Assembly (NCBI GenBank): GCA_029721435.1
Contig: CM056573.1
Span: forward strand, 151,487,947 to 151,551,946
Reading direction: 5' to 3'
Length of the DNA stretch: 64,000 nucleotides
Origin: Gymnothorax reevesii
Taxonomy: Eukaryota; Chordata; Actinopteri; Anguilliformes; Muraenidae
Each line of letters starts with the position of its first letter. Within the stretch, counting starts at the first letter, position 1. Below the pieces are notes generated by a model. It did not search any database, was not told the origin of the DNA, and saw nothing but the letters and a program-made list of their open reading frames with translations. The position numbers and the translations under genes were made by a program. This document shows, one piece after another, positions 22,675 through 34,068 of this stretch.

Positions 22675-25190
22675 TAAAGTGGTTAAATCAAAAGTTCTCT
22701 TCATTTAGGTGATATTCTTCAAAGTCAGCCATCCAGCGATGTACCCCATACAAAGGAATATGATTCAGGAATTAAAAAAGTATCTAAACAGATGAAGTTG
22801 ACAGGGGTGTCAAAGTGCGTTGCGGACAGGACAGGGCAAAATGTTACGGACGGGACACTTTGTCACTGTAGATAAATATCAATTACTAATCACTGAAACG
22901 TTTATTGATCAATATTATGGATACATTTGCTTTGTGCGAGAGGCAGCTACATATCTTTTAATATGAAATATGTCATTTTAATTTCAAATATCAAGACTTA
23001 CAGCCTCAAATCTATAAGCAAGTACAAAATTGTTATACAACGTAAATGCACATCTAAGTCCAATGCTTGCATGACTAACTTGAAAAATGTAAATTTACAT
23101 AAAATTCCATACGTTGATGTCAGTCATGTAATATTTCTGTTAATTTGTGAGTTAAGAGGGCAAATAACTGCTCTAGACATTAAATGCACTTAAGGCAAAC
23201 TAAGTTAAAATCCTGCGATTACAACTGTTGTTGGAACAAAATCCAGCATACACAGTGGGTCTCCAGGAACAACGTTGAAAACCACCGTCTTAGAGCAATC
23301 GAATTACACAAAGAAGTGATCAATTTAATTTGTACTAATGTCCTTATCATCACCCAGGCCCCTTACTCAAATGGAGTGACGACGCTTCACACTTGATGCC
23401 CAAACTTCAGGTCTTCGTGTCTTCCATGTATGAAGGGCAAACTCAAACCCTTCAATTCAACATTACAGCCCAAGCCAAGTAAACTGTCAATCCGAGTTGA
23501 CACCAAGTGAAATAGGTGTGTTAGTTTGGCGGCTCTTAATTTCATCCAAAAAGATCCCGTGATGTCGTCTGTTGGTGTTAAAATGAAGTTTTTAATACAT
23601 AATCTTCTCTCATGATAAGTTCTCTTTGCCTTGAAGACCAGCTTTTGTAGGCAATTTGGGGAGAAATCTATGGACATGACAGGGCAAGGGGAATTTTTGA
23701 TGCACTTAAATCATTCCAAAAAATGTTGTGACTTTAGGTGATAATATTAGGCCCCGAAAAATTTTGTAAACACCCAACACATGAAAGGTAATGCAAAGAA
23801 AAAAAGAAAAAAAACATGTTAATGATATTAACCATTTTCTGCACTGAAACAGTTCTGTCCAAAACAAAAAACACTTGTCATTTCCTGTCATAGGCGTGAT
23901 CCAATTTTTTGACATTTAAAGAGTTTAGTCTAGTATGAGGAAAATAATTCTTAGATTCCAGCTTCAGTGGAAAACTTTTTGGCCAAAAACGTTACGGACA
24001 GGTCACATGGGATCTGTGACCTGCAATTTTTGTTGTGTTGGCTTTTCATGCAAAAAAAAAAAAAAAAGCTGCAGGCTATTGTAACTGTAGGTACAGCAAT
24101 TTTGTCGACCCCCCCCCCCCCAAAAAAAATCTGGCGAAGAACACATAATTTTGGTGATAATTGTAACAAGAGTCACCAGAAGATGACATATCCCACCGGT
24201 TCCACATAATTCATGATTTGTGGCAGAGTTTTTAAATTCTGCTGTAGAAAAGGGACAAAGTCCAATTTTTCGGCTGTTTTTGGTATAGAAATTAAAAATT
24301 TTGGGCAGAATGGAACTGAAACCCCCAAAAGGCACACCTATACCAAAAGAGTAAGTTCCATACCAAATTTGAAGTTCGTAAGTGGCATAGTTTTTGAGTT
24401 CTGTCCCGGAAACGAGACAAAGTGCAATTTTAGGGCTGTTTTTGGTGGAAATTTCCAAAGTTATAGGCAGCATGGAACTGAAACCCCCAACAGGCACATC
24501 TCCACCATAAGAGTAAGTTCCATAGCAAATTTGAAGTTTGTAAGTGGTATAATTTTTGAGTTCTGCTCCGGAAATGAGAATGATTACTGACGGACGGACA
24601 GAAGGAGGGACAGGGCAATGACTATATGCCACGGTATCCCATACCGGTGGGATAAAAACCATTGTCCAGTCTGTAACGCAAAAACCCACTTCTTACAGAT
24701 TAACTGCTAATTAGCATTATGAGTGCAATGATCCACGAAGCCAAAATACATTTTTCAGAAACTTTTGGAAGTCAACTAACATATGCACTCTGTATTTCAT
24801 GAAAATTAAGAGGAAAAAAGAATCTGGAGTCACGTCGCAAATACCTAGAATGCCCCTATATAAGAACCTTTATATTTCCACCAAACCGCTTCAGCTAATT
24901 CTTAAAGATAGATTATTCATTTCACTTTCAAAATAATATAAAAGTTAATCCGCCATCTTTAGTCCCCGAACTGCAATACAACTGCTAATTTTAATTTAAA
25001 CCAGGTTCCATCAACATCATCGAATGCAAATCTTCCGCACTATTTCACTGAATGGCCAGTGATATCATACTTTGAATACAGGTCATTTGTCATGCAGTTC
25101 TGATGTAAATGCATACCTTGAGGAAGAATGCAACACCTTCATCAACAGAAGGTGAGGAAAAATCTACTTAAATCAATGGTAGCAAATATC
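22675..25190. other. Part of the zinc-finger gene's first coding intron
   Basis: AT-rich sequence with short frames but no domain. It contains the repeat at 24168-24657 and a homopolymer cluster (A then C runs) at 24050-24130. Confidence 0.45.
24168..24657. repeat. GGAC-rich family repeat with internal tandem units
   Basis: The left part reads CAAGAGTCACCAGAAGATGA and CATATCCCACCGGTTCC; the right end reads CATACCGGTGGGATAAAAAC, so the ends form a short inverted repeat (ATCCCACCGGT). Between them, units starting TTTTTAAATTCTG, TTTTTGAGTTCTG and TTTTTGAGTTCTG occur at about 24229, 24391 and 24553, a period of 162 bases. A GGACGGACAG tract precedes the right end. The open frames across it simply reflect the repeat. 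Confidence 0.7.
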
Positions 25191-25233
25191 TAACATTTGG
25201 TTTCCGCATGCACATGAAAACAACAAGACTCAC

Positions 25234-25419
25234 AAGGCTGAACGATGGACGCCGCTGGGGGATCCTGGATTATGATAGTGGTGTACGAATCCCCAGGGCT
25301 GTCAGACGTCAGCTTCATCGGGGACGCTGTTGCCTCCTCCCCAGTTGCCACTGCCTCGATTTTAGTAACGTCTGGGTCCATTTTGAGAGAGACGGATCAC
25401 AGCGCAAACTCATACACCA
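25234..25419 (-). CDS. znf576: Zinc-finger protein (ZNF576-like), first coding exon with 5' UTR part
   Basis: The start codon is at 25379-25381 in a good context (CAAAATGG). Translation runs through 49 codons of an acidic Ser/Thr-rich segment (MDPDVTKIEAVATGEEATAS) to the donor CCTT|GTGAGT at 25234, leaving one base that pairs in phase with exon 2. Upstream, CTCTCTGTCACAG| ends at 25420, so this exon begins at 25419 with about 38 bases of 5' UTR, and a further non-coding exon and the promoter lie upstream. No domain is visible in this part. Continuity with exon 2 rests on phase and open frame across an intron of about 7.5 kb. Confidence 0.72.
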
Positions 25420-25624
25420 CTGTGACAGAGAGAAAAATAATCTCACGTTACCGACTTTAACCATTTTCAAACACGAAAGGCAAGTTAAAGTAATTAGCTA
25501 CAATCAGTAACGACAGTGTGTGGGAAGAGTAGTCCTGCTTCATAAGATTGCCTTCTTAGCTGCACAACAGCAATGAAAGAGAGGGAAAACGCTCCACTAA
25601 GCCAGGATGCCAATTGGTTTATGG

Positions 25625-27706
25625 TAGGGCTGCACGATATACGGAATCAAGGTTAGCGCAAGCGCAATAAAAGTAACTGCCACTATGTGGCAGACAGACG
25701 AGCTTGCTTATTACCTTTCCTATGACACATACCTACTGCGGTCATTTGACATGCTTCCGGAAAGAAAACTGCATTTTGAAGTCTGCTAATTACCAGCGAG
25801 GTTGGACAGCCTCCATCGCCATGGCCTAATTAGCTTACCTTAAATCAATTCCCGTGTACTTTGCCTAACTTGCAATCAAGCCGTTTATTCAGCCAACTGA
25901 CTTATCAAAATCATTATTGGCCACCTTTTGGTTAAGAAGAGATAATGAGAAGCAGACGGACCTAACCAGGCTGCCATGTTAGATTGAAAGAATGTTAATC
26001 ATCTGAATAAATAGCAGACCTCTGAATTCCACCTTTTTTTTTTTTTAACATATCATTAAAATGATTTCTTAAAAACAAACCATTTCAAGATGGCCTTGGT
26101 TTTTTACCGTTTTAAAACACACACGAAGTGGAGACCATTTTGTGAAGCATCTCGAACGTAAAAGTGAGAGAAATTATATTCTCGCATTGCACGCAAGAGG
26201 CAAATACTGCGAAGACTTGGCAAACAGGATAAGACAAATCTGTACCGCAAATTTGCTGCATTTTTTCTTCGATAATTGAACAAGATTAATTTAAATAGAA
26301 TAATTCATAGCTCTTCATTTTGGTTACTTTTGAGTGTCTAATAGCCAACAGTGAAGGAGGAAAACATTTTGTTTAAGCGTATTGAACTTCACGTAAATTG
26401 TTAACGCATTTGCACACATCGCAGCTGAATGTAAAACAAGAGCCATCTGGCAATGGCGGATCCCCAAACGGACGGACCGAAACCCCCAACTAGACCATAA
26501 GGAGAAGCTCTATACCAAATTTGGTGTTTGTAAGTGGTATAGTTTTCGAGTTCTGGTCCGGAAACGATTTTATTTCAGACAGACAGATGCACTGATCGCT
26601 CTATCCCCCCGCATTATATGCCGGAGGAATAACAAGAAATTTTCAAACAGATTCAGGCAAATCTGTCATGTTTCATGGTCATTTATATTTCAAAATGTAA
26701 TAAACAAAATATATACAAATAAATCAGACTGTCAACCAATTTAAATTGTTAATTGAGCAAATCAAATGTTTAATGCAAACTGAGCAAAGCAAATGGGAAG
26801 GGGGTGAGAGCAACTGTCGGGTAGAAGATGATGATTTTGCAGACCTTAACTTTGCTTTTTTCAGCACATAATTTACCTGAATGTATTTACAAGATTTCTA
26901 GTTTTTTCATTTGGTCGCACTGCGTGCTAATGCAATTACATTTTCTACACGTCACGTTCGATACGCTCAAACAAAATGTTTTCCACCTTCACTTTAGGCT
27001 ATTTAGATGCTCAAAACCAACCAAAATAAACAGCCATTAATTACTTTATTTGAAATCTTGTTCAATTATCAAATGAACAATGCTCCATATTTGCATTTGC
27101 CTGAATGTGTTTGCCAAGTCTTCGCTGCATTTACCTATTGCGTGCAATGCAAAAATAATTTCTCACTTTCACGATCGATATGCGTTTAACTTTTTCCACT
27201 TCGTGAATATTTTGAAATGCTTAAAAACAAAGGCCATCATAAGATGGTTTATTTTTAAAGAATATTTTTAATGATAGGCTATGTAAAACAATTCTACAAG
27301 AGGTGGAATTCAGAGGTCTGCTATTTATTCAGATTATTGACACTTTCCATCTAACAGCAGCCTGGTTAAGTCTGTCTGCTTCTCATCATCTCTTCTAAAT
27401 CATTATTGGCCTCATTTTAGTTTTGATCAGTCAGTTGGCTGAATAAACGGCTTGATTGCAAGTTAGGCAAAGTAAACCGGAATTGATTTAAGGTAAGCTA
27501 ATTAGGCCAAGCTGATGGAGGCTGTCCAACCTCGCTGGTAATTAGCAGACTTCAATTCACAGTTTTCTTCCCGGAAGCATTTCAAATGACCGCATTAGGT
27601 ATACGTCATAGAAAAGGTAATAAGCAAGCTTGTCTGTCTGCCTCATAGTGGCAGTTACTTATATTGCTCTCGCGATAACCGCGATTCCGTATATCGTGCA
27701 GCCCAA
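25625..27706. mobile_element. hAT-type element, almost wholly palindromic (foldback)
   Basis: The left arm starts TAGGGCTGCACGATATACGG at 25625; the right arm ends CCGTATATCGTGCAGCCC and AA at 27706. The arms stay complementary for about 800 bases (to about 26425 and from about 26905), with blocks such as GCAAAGTA, TGCAATCAAGCCGTTTATTC and AATAGCAGACCTCTGAATTC on both. The flanks GTTTATGG (25617-25624) and GTTAATGG (27707-27714) match at 7 of 8 bases, as a hAT duplication should. No transposase frame is visible. A GGAC-rich repeat sits in the loop. Confidence 0.85.
26436..26633. repeat. GGAC-rich repeat inside the palindromic hAT
   Basis: It starts CAAGAGCCATCTGGCAATGG and has GGACGGACCGAAACCC, TACCAAATTTGGTG and CAGACAGACAGATG before the end CCCGCATTATATGCCGGAGG. 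It lies at the loop between the two arms, close to the centre of symmetry. Confidence 0.75.
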
Positions 27707-27787
27707 GTTAATGGCAACATTAGTAAAATAAGAACACAGCAACTCGCAGTGGGTAGCCACCCAGCTATCTTGGCAACAAGGCTGCAC

Positions 27788-28212
27788 ACAGTGGCCCTCA
27801 TTAATCAAATGTGCGTACACCAAAAAAAAAATGGGTGTACGCCAAATCTACTGCAAGGATCGGGATTTATCAATCTGAACGAGAACTAACGGTCCACAAA
27901 AATCTCACGCCAGGTCTGACCAGGTGTACGCAGATTTGAAACCAGCGAACAACATGCAGGAACGAGTGCAGCTGTCAAAATGAGTAGCCTAATAAACCAT
28001 ATGCAGTGATCAGGACGTGCTGTTGTTCCTCATGAGTAAAATGAATAAATAGGCTAAATGGATAAATAAGAAATTAAAAAATGAATGAATGAACAAATAA
28101 ATAAATAAATAAAATAATGAAGACACCTGCATTGAGAAATTAAACTTATATTTTGAGACAACCTGCTTGTCAGGCCAGACGACCGACAATTACAATCAAT
28201 TTGATTAAAGGA
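27788..28212. repeat. Harbinger-type inverted arm, left (partner 33690-34068)
   Basis: It begins GGCCCTCATTAATCAAATGT followed by GCGTACACC. It matches the reverse complement of 33690-34068 through CAAAAATCTCACGCCA, GGTGTACGCAG, AATAAACCATATGCAG and TTTTGAGACAACCTGCTTGT. The terminus is of the common fish PIF/Harbinger MITE kind. No clear 3-base duplication was found. Confidence 0.7.
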
Positions 28213-28981
28213 GCCCTATTTTGCTATATTTCCAAGGTTATATTTTGATCTTGGACTCCCCTAGAGTAATCCTGATTGTTCAAAGTTCAAAACAGGGTCC
28301 TTATTTAGCTCATACTGCCATCTTCAAAAAACCCCATTTGTAGTCCATTGTACTCTCTGTCTGAAACGCCTTGTTGGGTTGGCTTTTCTGCTATGGCCCC
28401 CACTCCCCGTGTGCCCACTTTCTTCTGACTGGCCAGCTTTGTGGAGGGCGGGACGAGGCTGCAGAAGGCAGTTTTCCGGGTCTGCCTCCCCAGAGTGAAA
28501 AGTGAGACATGTCTGCCATCTGATAAAGAATCGGCGGGGAAATTCCGCAATCTAACGCAGTGCATGTGTATAGATCTAATGAAATGAACTTGTTCTAATA
28601 AACGCAGCGGCGAAAGTGGAGGAAGCAGTACGAAAGTCTGGCAGCTCAAGCACGAATTTGCCAACAGTAGTGAGTACAGTGGTTCTCCTACTCTATAGCT
28701 AGGATGCAGGAAAAGCTAGAATTGACCCCCTAGAGATACATTTGTAGAACAGGTCGACATGCCCAAGTGTAGACTGGAGACCGTAGAAATCTGGTGGGTC
28801 TGAGTTTAGAGGGAAACATGAACAGCGAGGAGCATCGTATTGACTGCTTAGGTGTGTGTTATAAGGACCTGCTGGTTTGTGTGCCTAACTGCTGTGTGCC
28901 GTTAGCGTGGAGTAATGAACAGCGTCTGCGCTGGTATATGACGGAGGGGTGAAAGCTCCAGGCTAAACGCCTTTTCAGAAT

Positions 28982-29965
28982 TTGCCCATGGTAATGGTTT
29001 ACTTACTGTGTCGGAATGACGAGCGTTTCCTCGCAGAAAATGGGCGAGTTATGGATAGTGCGCGAGAGCTGGATAGAGCTCCGGGTTATGTGATGAACAT
29101 AATACAGGTTTTACAGATCATAGATTTGGGATCTTTGGCAGACTATGTAAAGCCAACAGTCATAAACTTGGGTTTTAAAATGGATTTTAAATTGGATCGG
29201 CAAATTAGTGCAGTAGTGAAGTCCAGCTTTTTCCAGATTAGGCAGCTGGCAAAGGTGAAGCCTTTCCTTGCACAAAAGCACTTTGAAACAGTAATCCCCG
29301 CCTTTATCACATCTCGGCTGGATTACTGTAACGCAATTTATTTTGGACGTGTCTCCAGCTGGTGCAAAACTCAGCCGCTCGCCTCTTAACTGGAGCTCGT
29401 AAGAGGGAGCACATAACTCCCATCCTGGCCTCTCTCCACTGGCTGCCTGTGCACTTTAGAGTCCATTTTAAGATTCTTTTATTTGTTTTTAAATCTTTAA
29501 ATGGTCTCGCCCCCCCCTACCTCTCTGAGCTGCTTCACCCCTACGCTCCCGCTCGGTGCCTCAGGTCAGCTGATCAGCTGCTCCTGGAGGTGCAGAGGCG
29601 GAAACGGAAGCTCAGAGGGGACAGAGCCTTCTCTGTCATCGCCGCTACTACATTATGGAATGAGCTGCTGTTGCACATTAGACGAGCCTCATCGCTGCCC
29701 ATTTTTACAACTCGTCTTAAAACCCATTTTCATTCATTAGCTTTCAGCCCTGCATGAGACTCTGCTCGTTTTAGTTTTTATGGTTTTGCTTTGTCTTACT
29801 GTCTTTAATTGTTTTTAAAACGGTTAAACAATTAACTGTGTTTATTCCCGTTTCATTTTATCATTTCTATTTTACTGTTTTTCTATTGTTTTTCCTATTT
29901 ATGTACAGCACTTTGTTTCAGCTGTAGTTGTTTTTGAAGTGCTACATAAATGAAGTTGAGTTGAT
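28982..29965 (+). pseudogene. L2-type LINE, C-terminal reverse transcriptase and 3' end
   Basis: The first frame (to 29389) carries DLGSLADYVKPTVINLGFKM and KVKPFLAQKHFETVIPAFIT with the SRLDYCNAIYFG block. After a frameshift near 29360 the second continues NSAARLLTGARKREHITPIL, LHWLPVHFRVHFKILLFVFK and LKTHFHSLAF to a stop at about 29757. These are hallmarks of L2/Maui LINE C-termini. The tail has TGTACAGCACTTTG and GTGCTACATAAATGAAGTTG, the usual L2 3' hairpin-like end, finishing near 29965. 5'-truncated, as LINEs often are. Confidence 0.85.
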
Positions 29966-30310
29966 TAAATTCCATTTGCGTGTACAGTTGCTCATGTAGA
30001 GCCAGCGAATCGATCACCTTTACAGGAAAGAATATTCCATTGACGGAAATGCAAAGAAATCCTTTGCGTTATACCAGACAGGCTATAGCCTGTGCGTTTC
30101 CCAATTGGTTTCACCAGTAGCATCAGAGAGCTGGTTGCATGTCACAAACTGGTCGGAAGATGCGTGACAGGGTCAAAATTACCTTTTTTTGATAACTTAT
30201 GTATGTATTCAAGGCCAAAGGAAGAAACAAACTCTGCAGTTGATTTTTTGAAAACTCATACTTTAAGTAGAAAAACATCAATAGACTAGAAGAGCACTCA
30301 GAGCGCGCAG

Positions 30311-30586
30311 AACCTCCGCCACCAGGGGGCAGCAAAGCCAAAAGCACGGCGATTGGAACTCCGGCCCATTGGAAAGACTTGAAATCTTGAACTTTGGAGT
30401 ATATCTCAGCAGTACTTTGGCCTAGATTTGCCAAAATTTAATCACCTCTTCCTTGACTCAATACCCACCTACCCTGAAAATTTCATCAGAATCCGGCCAT
30501 TAGTTATCTAGTACAGAAACAAACAAACCAACAAACAAACCAAGAAACAAACGGCACCGAAAACATAAACCTCCTGGGCGGAGGTT
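30311..30586. repeat. MITE-like repeat with AACCTCCGCC termini
   Basis: AACCTCCGCC at 30311-30320 is inverted as GGCGGAGGTT at 30577-30586. Between them are GTATATCTCAGCAG, TGAAAATTTCATCAGAATCC and a run of AAACAAACCAACAAACAAAC. The ground plan (a cell-free non-coding core, then a microsatellite-like tract, then the right end) resembles the GGAC-rich repeats with AAAC in place of GGAC. Confidence 0.65.
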
Positions 30587-31281
30587 AAAAATGCATTACA
30601 CCAAACAAACTTCTGTGCCGTTTTCTCAGTTTGGACTTGAAATTTTCAAAATGCCATTTCTTGGCTCTCCCTTCATATCTCTTATTACATCTGTTTGCAA
30701 AATGACCAGAAGAAATTGCTTTTTTAGGGGAACACCATCAAACATATATGGCAGAAGTAGAAAGGTCCTCAAACCTGGACCAGATCAACGGCCTATTTTT
30801 TTTTTTGTCAGAATTTGCCAAGTGCATGCACAAAAAGTGTCTGGGGTTCACATTATTCCACCATGAACAGAATATTGACTTGCGTGGTGTATCTTGGTAG
30901 TCTCACTCCTTTTGCAGGCTAAGTACAATGAAGTACCAGGACAGTAGTTGATTCAACTCAACAACAATGCAAGATATCTTCATGATCCTGGGTTTGTAAA
31001 AGGAATGAATCAGCAGGGAAACTTTGGTCAGTGAGCAACACAATACCAATATATATAACACACAAGCTGCTGGAATCACATCAGTTTCAGGATCTTTATT
31101 GTAAATTCTCCCCTTCCTCATAGTTTTCACCAAGTTTCTAGTACTGACCTTTCACTATTTGTGCTCCTGCTGCAAATCAATGACCAGAATGAGTAACACT
31201 AGAAGTGAGAAATTCCACACCGTTGGATAGAACGCTGAACAAGAAATAGTTGTCAATAGACCCTGCATCAGGCCTGATAGC

Positions 31282-31940
31282 TAGTGTTGTTACCTCCGAC
31301 CCTCCTGCTTCGAAGATTGTCAAAGTATGAACCAGTTCAAGGCGAAGCAAATGTATCGGTGCTTGGTTCGTTTGCCGCTGATCACGTGATCAGCGACTTC
31401 CGAAGCTTCGCTCCAGCTCACATTCATGTGACCGCTTCGATTTGATTCAAAGGTGCGCGAAACACGGCGCGCGCTTGTGGGTTTGAAGTAGTCGAAAGCG
31501 ATGTTGCGAGTCAAGAGAGTTCATAGCGAGTTAGTCGCAGCAAAGAGCAAAAAATTATATTGGAACCTGTAGCAAGGAGAGGTCACTCTGAGATGCGGGA
31601 GCACTTTAATTTGATTTCTCCTAACAAGGTTGGCAATAGACAGGCCATAATTTTTATTACGCAAATATGGACACAATTCAAACAGGAAAAACAACTGTTT
31701 TATTTATACAGGAATCCGTGTATTTATTAAATCATTTATTGGTTCAAGTTTTCATAACCATGTTCAACCCACAGAGACTGGGCCAAAATATACCGGTAGG
31801 CCATTTCAAACATACTGCACTACAAGTTTTGAACAGCAGAGGTCATCATAGAGTTTGAGGCATTGAATGAATGAACCTTTTTCCGATGCAATTAGCTGGA
31901 AAGCTTCGCTGGTTCAGAAAGCTTCACTTTGCCATCACTA
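31282..31940. mobile_element. Non-autonomous hAT element with perfect target duplication
   Basis: The element begins TAGTGTTGTTACCTCCGACC at 31282 and ends GCTTCACTTTGCCATCACTA at 31940. The ends are imperfect inverted repeats rich in GCTTCGAAG-type blocks, with CTGATAGC on both sides (31274-31281 and 31941-31948), an exact 8-base duplication. Length 659 bases with no transposase, so it would need a partner enzyme. Confidence 0.88.
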
Positions 31941-31949
31941 CTGATAGCT

Positions 31950-33689
31950 ACACTTTCATCTGTGACAAATGCTGCTCTCTCCCTTGTGACATCAATATCT
32001 GATGAAGAAAGGAAGAAATACCTCCGAGCATGGAGTATCGATTTAGAACTTGGACTTTTAAGGGGTTCTACACCAAATATCCCTCCTCCTCAACTTTTCA
32101 TAGACAATATGGCCTCCTTTTGTTGTTGTTGTTCATGACCTTGAGCTTAATTTGCATATCTAATTGGAACAGGAGAGACATCTATCACTCAATTAGGGAC
32201 CTAGCTGAGCTAATCAAAGAGGTAGTAATTTTCAGCTTCGAAGCTTTTTCAAATCCAAAAATATGATCATTTGAAAATGAAAAAAATCCGCAACGCAGTG
32301 CGCAATGGCGAAAGAGGGGGGGTCTGGCCATATTTTCGGAGGGCCGTAATTTCAAAACTGCTTGGACTTTTGGCCTGAAATTTTCTGTGCTTTCGTTATT
32401 TGCATATATGAACATTTTCATGGAGTTTCAGCAAAATCTAAGAGGGTCACCTGGGGACTTTCCTGAAAATTAGGTGATTTGGCATGGAATGACCCATTTG
32501 GCAAACTCATGAACAGCTGATCGAGGAATTAGATTTTCATAACAGAAATCTGGGTCATACCCTTTAAAAATGCAGTACTTATGTCGTTATAAATGGAGAA
32601 CCAAACACCTGGATAATGCGTTTAGCCGCAGCTTTCGCAGACAGCAAACGCGAGTCGGCTCTCTAGCCCATTTAGTGCGTCTCTGATTGCCCCTTAAGAA
32701 AACCAGTGTAAGACTACATAAAAAAATACATATTGCCAATTTTCTTTTGCTCATAATGTAAAACATACCAGATTTGAAGTCACTAAGCACTGGGGCGACA
32801 AAAACATGTAATGAAGTGATCAAAATAATATTTTTACATGCAGTTGTACATACCGGCTACGCAGCAAATTGGTCCCGAGTTCTTTATATGACGTTACGCT
32901 GAGAGGGCGGCAATATCGATTGTAGTGATTAAAAAGGGGCGAGCCCCGGGGCAAGTAGAAAGTTACTAATTACTCCAAAACGGTTTTATATCATGGGAAA
33001 TGACTGCCATGTTTTTTTCTGGATGAGAAATTACACTAAGAGAGCCTGTTCGTGAATTTTCGCCCTCTTGACACTGTAGTTCCTTTAAGAGCAGCATAAA
33101 GGGAGCCCAGAAGGCTGCAGTTTGGAAAACTATTGCTGCTGCGGTAAACATCGTTGGCCAAAAACTGGAGTGCAGCAGAGGTTTGATTTAATTTATTAAT
33201 CAAAGTGACTATTCGCACTTAAGTGCGTCCAAGCACAAAAAATGATCAAAATTCTCGTTAGACACACTTTAAAGTGTGGCCAAGCTGCACATTTCTCCAT
33301 TGCCCACACTTAGTGTATCCAAAGCTAAATTTTTTTTTCTTGGCCAAACTTGTTTTAAGCGGTACTTTCTATAAGCTGCACTGGAATGGTCATCAACTGG
33401 CGCACATAAGTGTGGCCAAGAAAAAAAAATTCAGCATTAGCCACACGTATGAGTTAGAATAACATTGGCCTTAATAAATTTAATTTACAGATCCATGATA
33501 TTTTGTGTTATATAGCCTACATAATTGACAATCCAATAGCTTTACATGTGGGTTAAAAAAGTGGTTCGATTTTAAAATTGCCATCAAAAAACTGGTTGCA
33601 GCCACTGATCTATATAGAATTCTATATAGACTGGATGAGCATCTGACATACCACACTGCATATCTGCCAAGCCACCCATTGCGCTTAAT
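31950..33689. other. Gene-free stretch
   Basis: No exon recognised. A small imperfect inverted repeat (GCTAAATTTTTTTTTCTTGG near 33324 and CCAAGAAAAAAAAATTCAGC near 33417) lies in a tract with repeated AAGTGTGGCC motifs (33230-33440). Confidence 0.4.
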
Positions 33690-34068
33690 TAAATTGATTG
33701 TTACGGTCAGCCGTCTGGCCTGACAAGCAGGTTGTCTCAAAATACATGTTTGATTAATTTCTCAACATAGGGGTCTTTATTTATTAATTCATTTAGCTTA
33801 TTGATTAATTTTACTAATAAGAGCAACAGCAGCATGACGTCCGCATCGCTGCATATGGTTTATTACTTATTGACAGCCGCACTCGCTCCTCATGTTGTTC
33901 GTTGGTTTCAAACCTGCGTACACCTGCTCAGACTTGGCGTGAGATTTTTGCGAACCGTTCGCTCACTTTCCGATTAATAAATGCCTATCCATGCGGGATA
34001 TTTGACGTACAACCATTTTTTTGGTGTTACGCACATTTGATAAACAGGGGCCATTGTCTACAGCCTTT
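33690..34068. repeat. Harbinger-type inverted arm, right (partner 27788-28212)
   Basis: Reverse complement of the left arm. It ends GCACATTTGATAAACAGGGG followed by CC at about 34068. With the left arm it brackets 5.5 kb holding the L2 LINE and the 659-base hAT. Nothing like a Harbinger transposase was found between the arms. Confidence 0.7.

Noticed and set aside
24003..24689. A 228-codon minus-strand open frame and a 125-codon plus-strand frame
   Set aside because: They lie entirely in a tandemly repeated GGAC-family element; the peptide periodicity follows the 162-base units and no domain is seen.
28305..28664. A 119-codon minus-strand open frame
   Set aside because: No recognisable domain and no convincing splice sites; GC-richer sequence alone can explain it.
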